Positions 1 to 6,384 of a DNA stretch of 19,391 nt are shown one piece after another. The notes beneath the pieces are model-generated. The model searched no databases. It was not told the DNA's origin and saw only the letters and a list, made by a program, of their open reading frames with translations. Numbering within the stretch: the first letter of the stretch is position 1; each line of letters opens with the position of its first letter. Source of the stretch: Hydrogenimonas sp. (GTDB taxonomy: Bacteria > Campylobacterota > Campylobacteria > Campylobacterales > Hydrogenimonadaceae); NCBI RefSeq assembly GCF_029933015.1, contig NZ_JAOZOZ010000015.1, forward strand, positions 1-19,391. The letters run 5' to 3'. The position numbers and the translations under genes are program-made.

Positions 1-211
1 CGCTCCAGAACGCTATATCTTTCTCGTAATCTTCCGCCAGATCGAAAAGCTCCGTGCTCTCGTGCTGACAGAAGTATGGCCCCTGATGGAGTTCCTGAAG
101 CACGGCCAGTTCCGCTCCCTTCTTCGCCGATTCGGCGATCAGCTCACGGCTTTTTCGTCGCATGCTCTCTTTGCTTCCCTGCCATGCGTGTTGTATCAAC
201 GCGATCCGCAT
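1..211 (-). CDS. aguB: N-carbamoylputrescine amidase, N-terminal part (cut by window edge)
   Basis: This is a partial gene; the first 70 codons are visible and the rest lies beyond the left edge. The protein begins MRIALIQHAW and contains GAELAVLQELHQGPYFCQ at about residues 32-49. That is the first catalytic block of the carbon-nitrogen hydrolase (nitrilase) superfamily, with E40 as the probable catalytic glutamate. The HQGPYFCQ wording is typical of N-carbamoylputrescine amidases, which hydrolyse N-carbamoylputrescine to putrescine, CO2 and ammonia in the cytoplasm. The start is well supported: GGAGGG lies 4 bases before the ATG. aguA, the preceding step of the pathway, is about 650 bases away on the same strand, which supports the call. 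The cysteine and lysine of the catalytic triad are out of view, so other C-N hydrolases are not formally excluded. Confidence 0.88.
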   Translation of the reverse strand, partial: MRIALIQHAWQGSKESMRRKSRELIAESAKKGAELAVLQELHQGPYFCQHESTELFDLAEDYEKDIAFWS

Positions 212-226
212 TGTTCCCTCCGGTTC

Positions 227-281
227 GTTAACGATGGAAAAGTATATCAAAAACTCCTGCCTGAAGAGTTTTTCCATTAAC
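227..281. repeat. Nested inverted repeat over the aguB promoter
   Basis: Inner arms AAAAACTC (249-256) and GAGTTTTT (266-273) are perfect complements around a 9-base centre. Outer arms GTTAA-CG-ATGG (227-237) and CCATTAAC (274-281) also pair, apart from a two-base bulge. The inner dyad lies immediately upstream of the candidate aguB -10 box, centred near -27 of the predicted start. A repressor would sit there. It could alternatively be a hairpin in the leader of the divergent plus-strand gene, but it has no clear terminator shape. Confidence 0.4.
241..246 (-). promoter_or_regulatory. Candidate -10 box of aguB
   Basis: On the minus strand TATACT is preceded by TTTTTGA. This resembles the T-rich, extended -10 promoters typical of Campylobacterota, which have little -35 conservation. 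The predicted transcription start is near 234, leaving a leader of about 22 bases that still contains the GGAGGG ribosome-binding site. The call rests on sequence likeness alone. Confidence 0.4.
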
Positions 282-395
282 ATTAATGAACTATTAAAGA
301 CATTGAAGAGATAATGAACATAAGGTAACCAAAAGCTGTGAAGATATTCCGAAAGGAATGGATTCTGGTGTTGATAATTCAAGAAAGGCTCTGTG

Positions 396-854
396 ATGAA
401 AACGATCAAAAATGCGGTTTTGGCGGGTGTGCTCGCGATGTCGATGGCGGCATACGCCGACGGGCCGCAGGCGATGTTCGGTGTGTCGTATACGTGGGGT
501 GGAGAGATCGGTGGCGGGAACCTGGGTATCTCCGTCAAAGTGATTTCCAGCCGGGAGAAAAACAACGTCATAGGCGCAGCGGGGGTCAGCTACTATCCGT
601 GGGCACCTGTCAACAAATTCGGAGCCGATATCGGTGCGGGCTACCTCTTCGAGGATTTCGCGATCACGGGCGGTTGGGATTTTATCCAGAGCGACTGGAT
701 GGTGTCGGCGGGTTATGTCAATACGATCGAGGATGACGATGGCGATCACACTCCCTCGAGCGGCAATCCTCCTTCAGAGGAGGAACCCGAAAGCCCCGGT
801 GAGGGAGAGGGGGAAACACCATCTCCCGGCGATGGGGGAGAAGGTCCGGCCTGA
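396..854 (+). CDS. Exported small beta-rich protein with acidic low-complexity tail, unknown function
   Basis: Residues 1-22 form a signal peptide (MKTIKNAVLAGVLAMSMAAYADG) with likely cleavage after AYA, so the product is exported to the periplasm or outer membrane. Residues 23 to about 112 alternate glycine, aromatic and polar residues (FGVSYTWGG, GVSYYPW, FGADIGAGYLF, VSAGYVNT). This looks like five or six beta strands of a small barrel-like domain. From about residue 113 the sequence turns into an acidic Asp/Glu/Pro/Ser/Gly tail ending EGPA, with no C-terminal aromatic residue as in classical outer-membrane barrels. ATG at 396 was chosen over GTG at 393 because AGAAAGG lies 7 bases before it. 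The gene sits in antisense orientation between the two polyamine genes. I do not recognise a named family. Confidence 0.7.
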   Translation: MKTIKNAVLAGVLAMSMAAYADGPQAMFGVSYTWGGEIGGGNLGISVKVISSREKNNVIGAAGVSYYPWAPVNKFGADIGAGYLFEDFAITGGWDFIQSDWMVSAGYVNTIEDDDGDHTPSSGNPPSEEEPESPGEGEGETPSPGDGGEGPA

Positions 855-860
855 TCCTAA

Positions 861-1880
861 TCATTCATAAAAGGTAGGTATCTGCATCGTCGAGCAGTGG
901 AGGCTGCCTCCCTGCTCGATCAGTTTCATGCAGTTTATCGGGATCACTTCCCGTGTCGGGAAGAGCTCTTTGAAGAGATCGACCATCTCTTTGTCCAGCG
1001 GGTCGTCGTAGGTGGGCAGCAGGATGGCGTGGTTGGTGACGAGAAAGTTGGCGTAGGTGGCGGGTAGGCGGTTTCCCTCCCCGTCGAATTTGGGAGAGGG
1101 GAGCGGCAGCGGCACGAGGCGGTAGGGATCTCCGCTTTCGGTCCGGAAACTCTTCAGCTGCTCTTTCATCTTCGCGAGCTCTTCGTAGTGGGGATCTTCA
1201 GGATCGTCGCAGGTGACGTGGGCGATGGTCTCTTCGTCGACGAAACGGGCCAGCGTGTCGATGTGGGCGTCGGTGTCGTCGCCTGCCAGCTCGCCGTGGT
1301 CGAGCCAGAGAATGCGGCGCACGCAGAGCTTCTCTTTTAGAAACTTCTCGATCTCATCTTTCGTTCTGTCGGGGTTGCGGTTGGGGTTGAGCAGACATCT
1401 GGAGGTGGTCAGGAGCGTTCCTTCGCCGTCGGTCTCCACCGATCCGCCCTCCAGGACGAAGTCGACCTTTTCGTATGCCCCGTAGAGATAGCCTCTTTTC
1501 ACCAGCTCCGCCGTGACGGCATCGTCCAGTGCGCTTTCGAATTTTCCTCCCCAGCCGTTGAAGGTGAAATCGAGAAATTTCCTCGTACCGTTTTCGTAGA
1601 CGGTGATGGGGCCGTAGTCCCTGGTCCACGTGTCGTTGAAAGGGATTTCGACGAAGGTGATGTTGCGGATGTCGCAGAAGTGGGATTTGACCGATTCGGC
1701 GTCGCGGCAGAGGATGATGACCGGCTCGTTGTAGGCGATGGCGCTCGCTATGCGCACGAAGGGGGTGAGGGCGGCTTTGAGGCCGCTTCGGGCCCAGTCG
1801 GTCCCCTCATGGGGAAAGGCCATCAGCACGGCATCCTGCCGGTGCCACTCAGTCGGGAAGGTGCACGCTGTCGTCTTCAT
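861..1880 (-). CDS. aguA: Agmatine deiminase (agmatine iminohydrolase)
   Basis: The 339-residue protein is of typical family length and belongs to the guanidine-modifying (PPAD) fold. It hydrolyses agmatine to N-carbamoylputrescine plus ammonia, the substrate of AguB. Visible motifs are TEWHRQDAVLMAFPHEGTDW near the N-terminus, LEGGSVETDGEG (Gly-Gly substrate loop), the HIDTLARF block with the catalytic histidine, and GGSLHCSTMQIP at the C-terminus with nucleophile C329. Its ATG lies inside the 3' end of the upstream small membrane protein gene (32-base overlap), so the two are co-transcribed and probably translationally coupled. AGGTGG lies about 9 bases before the ATG. Its 3' end stops only 6 bases from the convergent plus-strand gene. 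Peptidylarginine-deiminase-like relatives are the only serious alternative, and the nearby aguB favours agmatine. Confidence 0.93.
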   Translation of the reverse strand: MKTTACTFPTEWHRQDAVLMAFPHEGTDWARSGLKAALTPFVRIASAIAYNEPVIILCRDAESVKSHFCDIRNITFVEIPFNDTWTRDYGPITVYENGTRKFLDFTFNGWGGKFESALDDAVTAELVKRGYLYGAYEKVDFVLEGGSVETDGEGTLLTTSRCLLNPNRNPDRTKDEIEKFLKEKLCVRRILWLDHGELAGDDTDAHIDTLARFVDEETIAHVTCDDPEDPHYEELAKMKEQLKSFRTESGDPYRLVPLPLPSPKFDGEGNRLPATYANFLVTNHAILLPTYDDPLDKEMVDLFKELFPTREVIPINCMKLIEQGGSLHCSTMQIPTFYE

Positions 1881-2070
1881 CGTGTTTGACCACCTTGACG
1901 CTTCTTACGACCATGACGACGACGAAAACCGCCGTGGCGATCATGCCGACGATCTTGATCGCGGTGACGATCGGATGGGCCGACGCGCCGCTGTGGGGCA
2001 CGAATTCCGGTTCGGCCGCGGTCACCACGACCGGCAGGATGGAAAGAAGGAGAAAAAATATTTTTTTCAT
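1849..2070 (-). CDS. Small exported single-pass membrane protein, unknown function
   Basis: The 73-residue protein starts with a signal-like segment (MKKIFFLLLSILPVVVTAAEPE). A hydrophobic helix at about residues 34-55 (IVTAIKIVGMIATAVFVVVM) follows, then a basic stretch VRSVKVVKHDEDD, so the C-terminus is probably cytoplasmic. An excellent ribosome-binding site, AAAGGAGG, lies 6 bases before the ATG, which argues that this short gene is real. Its last 32 bases overlap the start of aguA in another frame, making it the first gene of an aguA operon. I do not recognise the family. A role linked to polyamine metabolism or transport can only be guessed from position. Confidence 0.72.
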   Translation of the reverse strand: MKKIFFLLLSILPVVVTAAEPEFVPHSGASAHPIVTAIKIVGMIATAVFVVVMVVRSVKVVKHDEDDSVHLPD

Positions 2071-2097
2071 GGAAGACCTCCTTTGACACCGCTTTTT

Positions 2098-2125
2098 GGA
2101 TAAAATGACGTCATGTCTTTTATCC
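2098..2125. promoter_or_regulatory. Palindromic bidirectional promoter/operator at alr start
   Basis: Arms GGATAAAA (2098-2105) and TTTTATCC (2118-2125) are perfect 8-base complements around a 12-base centre that includes the self-complementary TGACGTCA (2106-2113). On the plus strand TTTTTGGATAAAAT gives a -10 box (TAAAAT, 2101-2106) whose predicted start falls at 2113, the A of the alr ATG. On the minus strand the opposite arm places GGATAAAAG facing the other way, towards the small membrane protein gene, although it lacks the conserved final T. An alternative minus-strand -10, TAATAT, lies at 2153-2158. The span covers the promoter and the first codons of alr. Confidence 0.45.
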
Positions 2126-3123
2126 GGATTTCACGCGAAAATTTTTTCCACAATATTAGCCAAATCGCACGCAAAACGCAATCGGTAGAAAAGATCGCGC
2201 TGGTGCTCAAGGACAACGCCTACGGGCACGGTCTGGTGCTCATGGCCGATCTGGCGAAGGAGGCGGGCGTGCGCCATGCCGTCGTGCGGACGATGGCGGA
2301 GGCGGAGGCGGTCGCCGAAGGGTTCGAAACGGTCCTCGTCCTGGCCGATATACCGGCCCGAAGGCCGGAAACGAACATCCATATCGCCATCAACGATTGG
2401 CGGCAGATCGAAAAGATCCCCGAAGGGACGCGGGTCGAACTGAAAGTCGATACGGGCATGCATCGAAACGGTATCCTGCCGGAAGAGGTGATGGAGGCGG
2501 TCGAAAAAGTCGACAGGCGGGGGCTTCTTCTTCGGGGTATCATGACCCATTACCGCAGCGCCGACGAGATGGGCAGCGAGTTTTTCTGGCAGAGGAAACG
2601 ATTCGAAGCGGTGCGCGCGTCGGTGGAAAGGGCAGGTGTCGGGCCGCTTCGCTGGCACAGCTGCAACTCGGCGGCACTCTTTCGCACGGAGAGGTTCGAC
2701 GAGGATATCGCGCGGGTCGGTATCGCCGCCTACGGCTGCCTTCGGATGCCGGCGGCTTTCAAAACCCCTCCGCTCAAACCGGTCATGTCTCTCTGGGCCG
2801 AGCGCGTCTCGACCCGCAGGCTGGGCGGCGGCGCGCGCATCGGCTACGGTGGCGAGGGGAGTCTCCCCGAAGGGGGCACGGTATCGACCTACGACATCGG
2901 TTACGGAGACGGCTGGTACAGGGGTGACGCGTCCGCCCCCTACAGACTGCCCGACGGACGGAAGGTCGTGGGCCGCGTTTCGATGGATCTGCTCTCCGTC
3001 GAAGGGGACGACGAAAAGATCTGCCTCTTCGAAGACGCCAACGAAGCGGCGGCACAGTTCGGTACGATCGGCTACGACATCCTCGTCAAACTCCACCCCT
3101 CCATTCCCAGAATCGCCGTATGA
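2113..3123 (+). CDS. alr: Alanine racemase
   Basis: This PLP enzyme interconverts L- and D-alanine in the cytoplasm to supply D-alanine for peptidoglycan. The N-terminal TIM-barrel domain carries KIALVLKDNAYGHG with the PLP-binding lysine K33. Further motifs are KVDTGMHRNG, the C-terminal-domain segment ARIGYGGE with the second catalytic tyrosine, YDIGYGDGW and GRVSMDL. At 336 residues it is slightly shorter than the usual 350-370, mainly at the C-terminus, as I would expect for Campylobacterota. No Shine-Dalgarno sequence precedes the ATG and no other in-frame start fits, so the mRNA may be leaderless. The stop overlaps the next start (ATGA). Confidence 0.95.
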   Translation: MSFIRISRENFFHNISQIARKTQSVEKIALVLKDNAYGHGLVLMADLAKEAGVRHAVVRTMAEAEAVAEGFETVLVLADIPARRPETNIHIAINDWRQIEKIPEGTRVELKVDTGMHRNGILPEEVMEAVEKVDRRGLLLRGIMTHYRSADEMGSEFFWQRKRFEAVRASVERAGVGPLRWHSCNSAALFRTERFDEDIARVGIAAYGCLRMPAAFKTPPLKPVMSLWAERVSTRRLGGGARIGYGGEGSLPEGGTVSTYDIGYGDGWYRGDASAPYRLPDGRKVVGRVSMDLLSVEGDDEKICLFEDANEAAAQFGTIGYDILVKLHPSIPRIAV

Positions 3124-3968
3124 CACTGCTGATCGCCTTTTTTCTCCTCTTTCTCGTTCTTTACCCCTTCTACGTGATTCACAAACAGATACGGGGAAGC
3201 CGCGAGCCGATCGAGAGGACACCGGCGGAGTGGGGAGCCGAATACGAGGATATCTCGTTTACCACCGCCGACGGCGTCACGCTCAGGGGGTGGTGGATCG
3301 AAGGAAGTAGCGAGCGGGCCGTCCTTCTTCTGCACGGCAAGGCCGGCAGCCGCAACGGTTTTCATACCGGGATCTTCGATCTGGGGGCCTGGTACCATGC
3401 CCGGGGCTACAACGTGATGATGGTCGATCTGCGGGCCCACGGCGAAAGCGGCGGCCGTTACGTCTATTTCGGTGTCAGGGAGCATGCCGACATGCTGGGT
3501 TGGCTCGAAAAGATCGATCCTGTGGGAAAACACAGATGGATTCTGCACGGATTTTCGATGGGAGCGGTGACGGCGATGATGATGGCGGAGAAGAGACCCG
3601 GAGATTTTTTAAAAGTGGTCGCCCATGCGCCGTGGATCGATTTCGGAAGGGTCGTCAGACAGGAGCTTTGGAAAAGGGCTTCCGTTCCTCCCGCGGCCTA
3701 TCCTCTCATCCGCCGGATCGCCCACCTCTTTTTCGGACAGGATTTCGAAAAAGCCGACAACAAAGAGCGTTGCAAAAAGCTGTGCGGGCAGGAGATTCTC
3801 TATATCCGGGAGAGCGAAGACGAGCTCCTGCCGGTCTATCACTGGCATCTGCTGAAGAGACTCTGCCCGTCGGCGAAAGTGGTGACGTTCGAGGGGATCG
3901 GCCATGTGGAAGCGTTCAAGACGTTTCCACACCTCTATACCGAAATATTAGAAAAGGAAGGTCTCTGA
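3120..3968 (+). CDS. Membrane-anchored alpha/beta hydrolase
   Basis: The 282-residue protein opens with a hydrophobic helix (TLLIAFFLLFLVLYPFYV, residues 2-19), giving an anchor in the inner membrane. The rest is an alpha/beta hydrolase of the YqkD/FrsA-like group. It has the oxyanion-loop motif LLLHGKAGSRNG at 69-80, a nucleophile elbow GFSMG at 144-148 (S146), an acidic residue in the ESEDELLP segment, and the catalytic histidine in GIGHVEAF (about H262). The substrate cannot be read from sequence; esterase or peptidase activity is likely. It starts inside the alr stop codon (4-base overlap), so the two are probably one transcript. Its 3' end overlaps the convergent cytochrome gene by 21 bases. 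Confidence 0.82.
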   Translation: MTLLIAFFLLFLVLYPFYVIHKQIRGSREPIERTPAEWGAEYEDISFTTADGVTLRGWWIEGSSERAVLLLHGKAGSRNGFHTGIFDLGAWYHARGYNVMMVDLRAHGESGGRYVYFGVREHADMLGWLEKIDPVGKHRWILHGFSMGAVTAMMMAEKRPGDFLKVVAHAPWIDFGRVVRQELWKRASVPPAAYPLIRRIAHLFFGQDFEKADNKERCKKLCGQEILYIRESEDELLPVYHWHLLKRLCPSAKVVTFEGIGHVEAFKTFPHLYTEILEKEGL

Positions 3969-5105
3969 CTTCAGCACTTTGAAATCGGTGATCTCTTTGT
4001 CGTCGATTCCCAGTTTCGCGGCCGCTTTGGGGTTGACGATATGAAATCCCAGGGTCAATGTGACATGGTCGCCCTTTTCGAGAGGGATATCCGTGTCGAT
4101 CACCTTTTCGCTCGATGCGTCGATGGCGTTGGTTTTTAGAACTTCGTCGGCCACCCACGGCATGGCCGGTTTGCCTTCATGCCCCAGGAGAGTGAAGAAG
4201 TTGACAGGCTTTGCCTCGATCGTTTTGCCGCCGCGTCGGATTTCGATGCGCAGCTGTCCCAGCCGCAGGGGATGGGTGAAGAGTTTGTGGATCGAGTGGT
4301 TCACGATCTTCACCCGGAGCTTCCCGTCGACATTTTTCGCCTCGAGGGAGACGGCGTGCCTGAGCAGCTCCGGACGGACGTGGGGGCCGGCGAAGCCGTG
4401 GTAGGCGTGGGTCTCGCTCTTGACGATCGTCGAGTAGGAGCCGGGAATCTGGGGCATGTGACAGGCGATGCAGTTGTGCTTTTCCGGATCGTTCTCCTTG
4501 ATGTTCATGGAACAGATCGCGAACCCGTGCTTGTTCTGCTTGTGGTCGTGGCATCCCAGGCAGATGTGACCGGTGGAGAAGAGTTTGTTGGAGTAGTCGA
4601 TCGTGTGGAAGGGCGATCCGCTGGTCTTTCGGTTGAGCCCGAAGAAGCTGCTGGTTTTGTGGAACTCCACCTTCTCCTCCTGGGATTTGCCGTCTTTTGC
4701 CGCGTAGTAGTATTTGGGCGTCTCGTTGAGGATGTTGAGATTCTGGCGGGCGTGGGTGCGGATCGACTGGATCCGGTGGCAGTAGGCGCAGCCGATCGGT
4801 TCGTTTTTCTGGATCTCGTTGTCTTCGGGCAGGGCGGGCTCCCCTTTTGCGAGGGCTTCCGTCAGCGCCGTATCGGAGGGGGTGTGGCAGACGCCGCAGT
4901 TGTACTTTTCTTTCTTCTTGAGGGGATGTTTGTCCCAGACGGCTCGGTGGACGGGGTCGTTGGCCACCGAACTGTTGCGGTGCATGGATCCCATGTACTC
5001 CTTGTAGATGACGGGATGGCACTTGGCACAGACCTTGGAAGCGACGAATTTCTGGGAAGCGCCCAGGGAGAGGGCTGCGACGAGAAGCAGGAGAGATCGT
5101 ATCAT
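3948..5105 (-). CDS. Pentaheme c-type cytochrome (cytochrome c554-like)
   Basis: The protein has 385 residues with an N-terminal signal peptide (MIRSLLLLVAALSLGAS) and is therefore periplasmic. Five CXXCH heme-binding motifs are visible: CAKCH (26-30), CGVCH (70-74), CAYCH (106-110), CLGCH (182-186) and CIACH (212-216). Many additional histidines are available as distal ligands. The first heme region, CAKCHPVIYKEYMGSMH, resembles the cytochrome c554/c-prime multiheme domain. Residues from about 235 onwards have no heme motif and look like a beta-sandwich (LRVKIVNHSIHKLFTHP, HVTLTLGFHIVNP). No CXXCK motif is present, so it is not an NrfA nitrite reductase. It probably carries electrons between respiratory modules; the partner is unknown. 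GGAG lies 8 bases before the ATG. Confidence 0.87.
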   Translation of the reverse strand: MIRSLLLLVAALSLGASQKFVASKVCAKCHPVIYKEYMGSMHRNSSVANDPVHRAVWDKHPLKKKEKYNCGVCHTPSDTALTEALAKGEPALPEDNEIQKNEPIGCAYCHRIQSIRTHARQNLNILNETPKYYYAAKDGKSQEEKVEFHKTSSFFGLNRKTSGSPFHTIDYSNKLFSTGHICLGCHDHKQNKHGFAICSMNIKENDPEKHNCIACHMPQIPGSYSTIVKSETHAYHGFAGPHVRPELLRHAVSLEAKNVDGKLRVKIVNHSIHKLFTHPLRLGQLRIEIRRGGKTIEAKPVNFFTLLGHEGKPAMPWVADEVLKTNAIDASSEKVIDTDIPLEKGDHVTLTLGFHIVNPKAAAKLGIDDKEITDFKVLKSETFLF

Positions 5106-5114
5106 GAAAGAAGC

Positions 5115-5130
5115 TCCGTTTTTGAACGGA
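5115..5130 (-). other. Small perfect hairpin touching the cytochrome ribosome-binding site
   Basis: Minus-strand TCCGTT and AACGGA form a 6-bp stem with a 4-base loop. The right arm overlaps the GGAG ribosome-binding site of the cytochrome gene. If the transcript begins upstream of 5130, the stem could mask that site. If it begins near 5124, as the adjacent -10 box suggests, half of the stem is not transcribed and the hairpin is irrelevant. Confidence 0.35.
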
Positions 5131-5173
5131 ATTCTATCCGATTAAACTTCGAAAGCTCTTTGACGCATGTCAA
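5131..5173 (-). promoter_or_regulatory. Cytochrome promoter with Crp/Fnr-type palindrome
   Basis: On the minus strand GGATAGAAT supplies a -10 box (TAGAAT, 5131-5136) with a predicted start near 5124. Upstream lies TTGAC-GCAT-GTCAA (5160-5173), a perfect 5+4+5 palindrome in the general format of Crp/Fnr-family operators. Its centre falls at about -42.5 of the predicted start, the classic position for a class II activator. It overlaps the stop codon of the upstream MFS gene. The family format is known; the specific regulator is not evident. Confidence 0.5.
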
Positions 5174-6384
5174 GGCGCTTTGTCGACGAGTCTGAAAGAG
5201 AGCACGAAAGCGGCCAGAACGACGAGAAGCGTGACACCGTAGAGCAGGTGATAGCCGCCGAAATGGAGCAGGAATCCGCCCAGGATCGAGAAGAACATCC
5301 CCAGCGAAACGATATTCATCTGCACCGCCACGTAGAGGGGTCGTTTCTCTTCGGGAGCGAGGATCAGGATGAGGTTGGAGCTGGCGATGCGGCTGCCGTC
5401 GCCCGCGGCACCGAAGAGAAAGAAGATGAGGCCGTAGATCCACAGGGAGTGGGCGAAAAAGGCCATCAGCACGGCGGCCAGCTTCATGGCGATACTGAGA
5501 ACGGCGACGAGGCGGTAGTGCCCCAGGCTTCCCAGTTTCCCCCACAGGGCGTTGCTGATCATGGCACCCACCATCTGCACGGTGATCAGAATGCCCACCT
5601 CCTTGCCTCCCAGGTGGATCGTCTCCTTGGCGTCGAGGATGACGAAGGGCATGGCGATGAGGTAGCCGTAGGCCAGCAGGAAGGTGGCGATCTGGATCTG
5701 CAGCTGCCGGTCGGCTCTGAGAATCTCCAGGGCGTGCTTCAAAAAGGCGGTGAAACTCTCGATCTTCGTTTCGAAATGGGTCTTGACCGGCTCGTCGACG
5801 GTGGCGAAGGCGAAAAGCCCCACTCCCATCAGAAGGGCGCTGAGCATGAAGAGATAGGCGAAATCGAGGGGCGGCTCGAAAGCCTCGAGCACCCACGCCG
5901 CCACGGCGCCGCTGATCAGCGCCCCCAGGCCGGCGAAGAACTGCCGCCACGCCATCGTCTTTCCGCGGAAACGGTGGCTGAAGATCTTGGCGACGATCTC
6001 CCGGAAGTAGATGGCGCCGAAACCGGCGCTGAAGCTGAAGAGAAAGAGGCCGATGCCGATACTCCAGAGTGTCAGTGTCGGGTGGTTCTCCCCGAACAGG
6101 AGGATGGCGACGCCGATGAAAAACCACGACAGAAAGCGTGCCGCGAAGACGCGCCGCAGATAGGGGAGCATCCGGGCGTAGTGCTGGGCCTTGTAGGCGG
6201 CGAAGAGCTGCATCAGCACCGCCCCGCCCCGCAGCAGTCCGCTGAAGAAGCCGATGAGCACCGGGCTTCCTCCGAAATAGTTGATCATCAGCGGCAAAAT
6301 CGTCGCCGGCTCGGCGACGGTGGTGCCCATCGAGAGGAAAAATCCGTGGAGAACGTTTTTGATATGGTTGGAGAGTTTATCCAT
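5170..6384 (-). CDS. Major facilitator superfamily (MFS) transporter
   Basis: The 404-residue protein is almost entirely hydrophobic, with about twelve predicted membrane helices and a short cytoplasmic N-terminus (MDKLSNHIKN). A hydrophilic loop around residues 195-215 (VDEPVKTHFETKIESF) separates the two six-helix halves, as in MFS permeases. The segment HRFRGKTMAWRQFFAGLG around residue 135 fits a cytoplasmic loop entering a helix. The substrate cannot be deduced. The start overlaps the end of the TrpD2-like gene by 8 bases, and GGGAG lies 7 bases before the ATG, so it is the third gene of the htpX transcript. The pentaheme cytochrome gene follows but seems to have its own promoter. Confidence 0.85.
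   Translation of the reverse strand: MDKLSNHIKNVLHGFFLSMGTTVAEPATILPLMINYFGGSPVLIGFFSGLLRGGAVLMQLFAAYKAQHYARMLPYLRRVFAARFLSWFFIGVAILLFGENHPTLTLWSIGIGLFLFSFSAGFGAIYFREIVAKIFSHRFRGKTMAWRQFFAGLGALISGAVAAWVLEAFEPPLDFAYLFMLSALLMGVGLFAFATVDEPVKTHFETKIESFTAFLKHALEILRADRQLQIQIATFLLAYGYLIAMPFVILDAKETIHLGGKEVGILITVQMVGAMISNALWGKLGSLGHYRLVAVLSIAMKLAAVLMAFFAHSLWIYGLIFFLFGAAGDGSRIASSNLILILAPEEKRPLYVAVQMNIVSLGMFFSILGGFLLHFGGYHLLYGVTLLVVLAAFVLSFRLVDKAP

Noticed and set aside
62..280. Plus-strand open frame of 72 codons
   Set aside because: It lies mostly antisense to the clearly recognisable aguB start and has no ribosome-binding site or protein-like pattern.
2131..3222. Long minus-strand open frame (363 codons) opposite alr
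   Set aside because: It is antisense to alanine racemase, whose motifs are intact; GC-rich codon bias leaves the opposite strand open. The peptide is Arg/Asp/Gly-rich without a domain.
3948..5105. NrfA-type nitrite reductase
   Set aside because: All five heme motifs are CXXCH, with no CXXCK catalytic heme, and the length and C-terminal domain differ.
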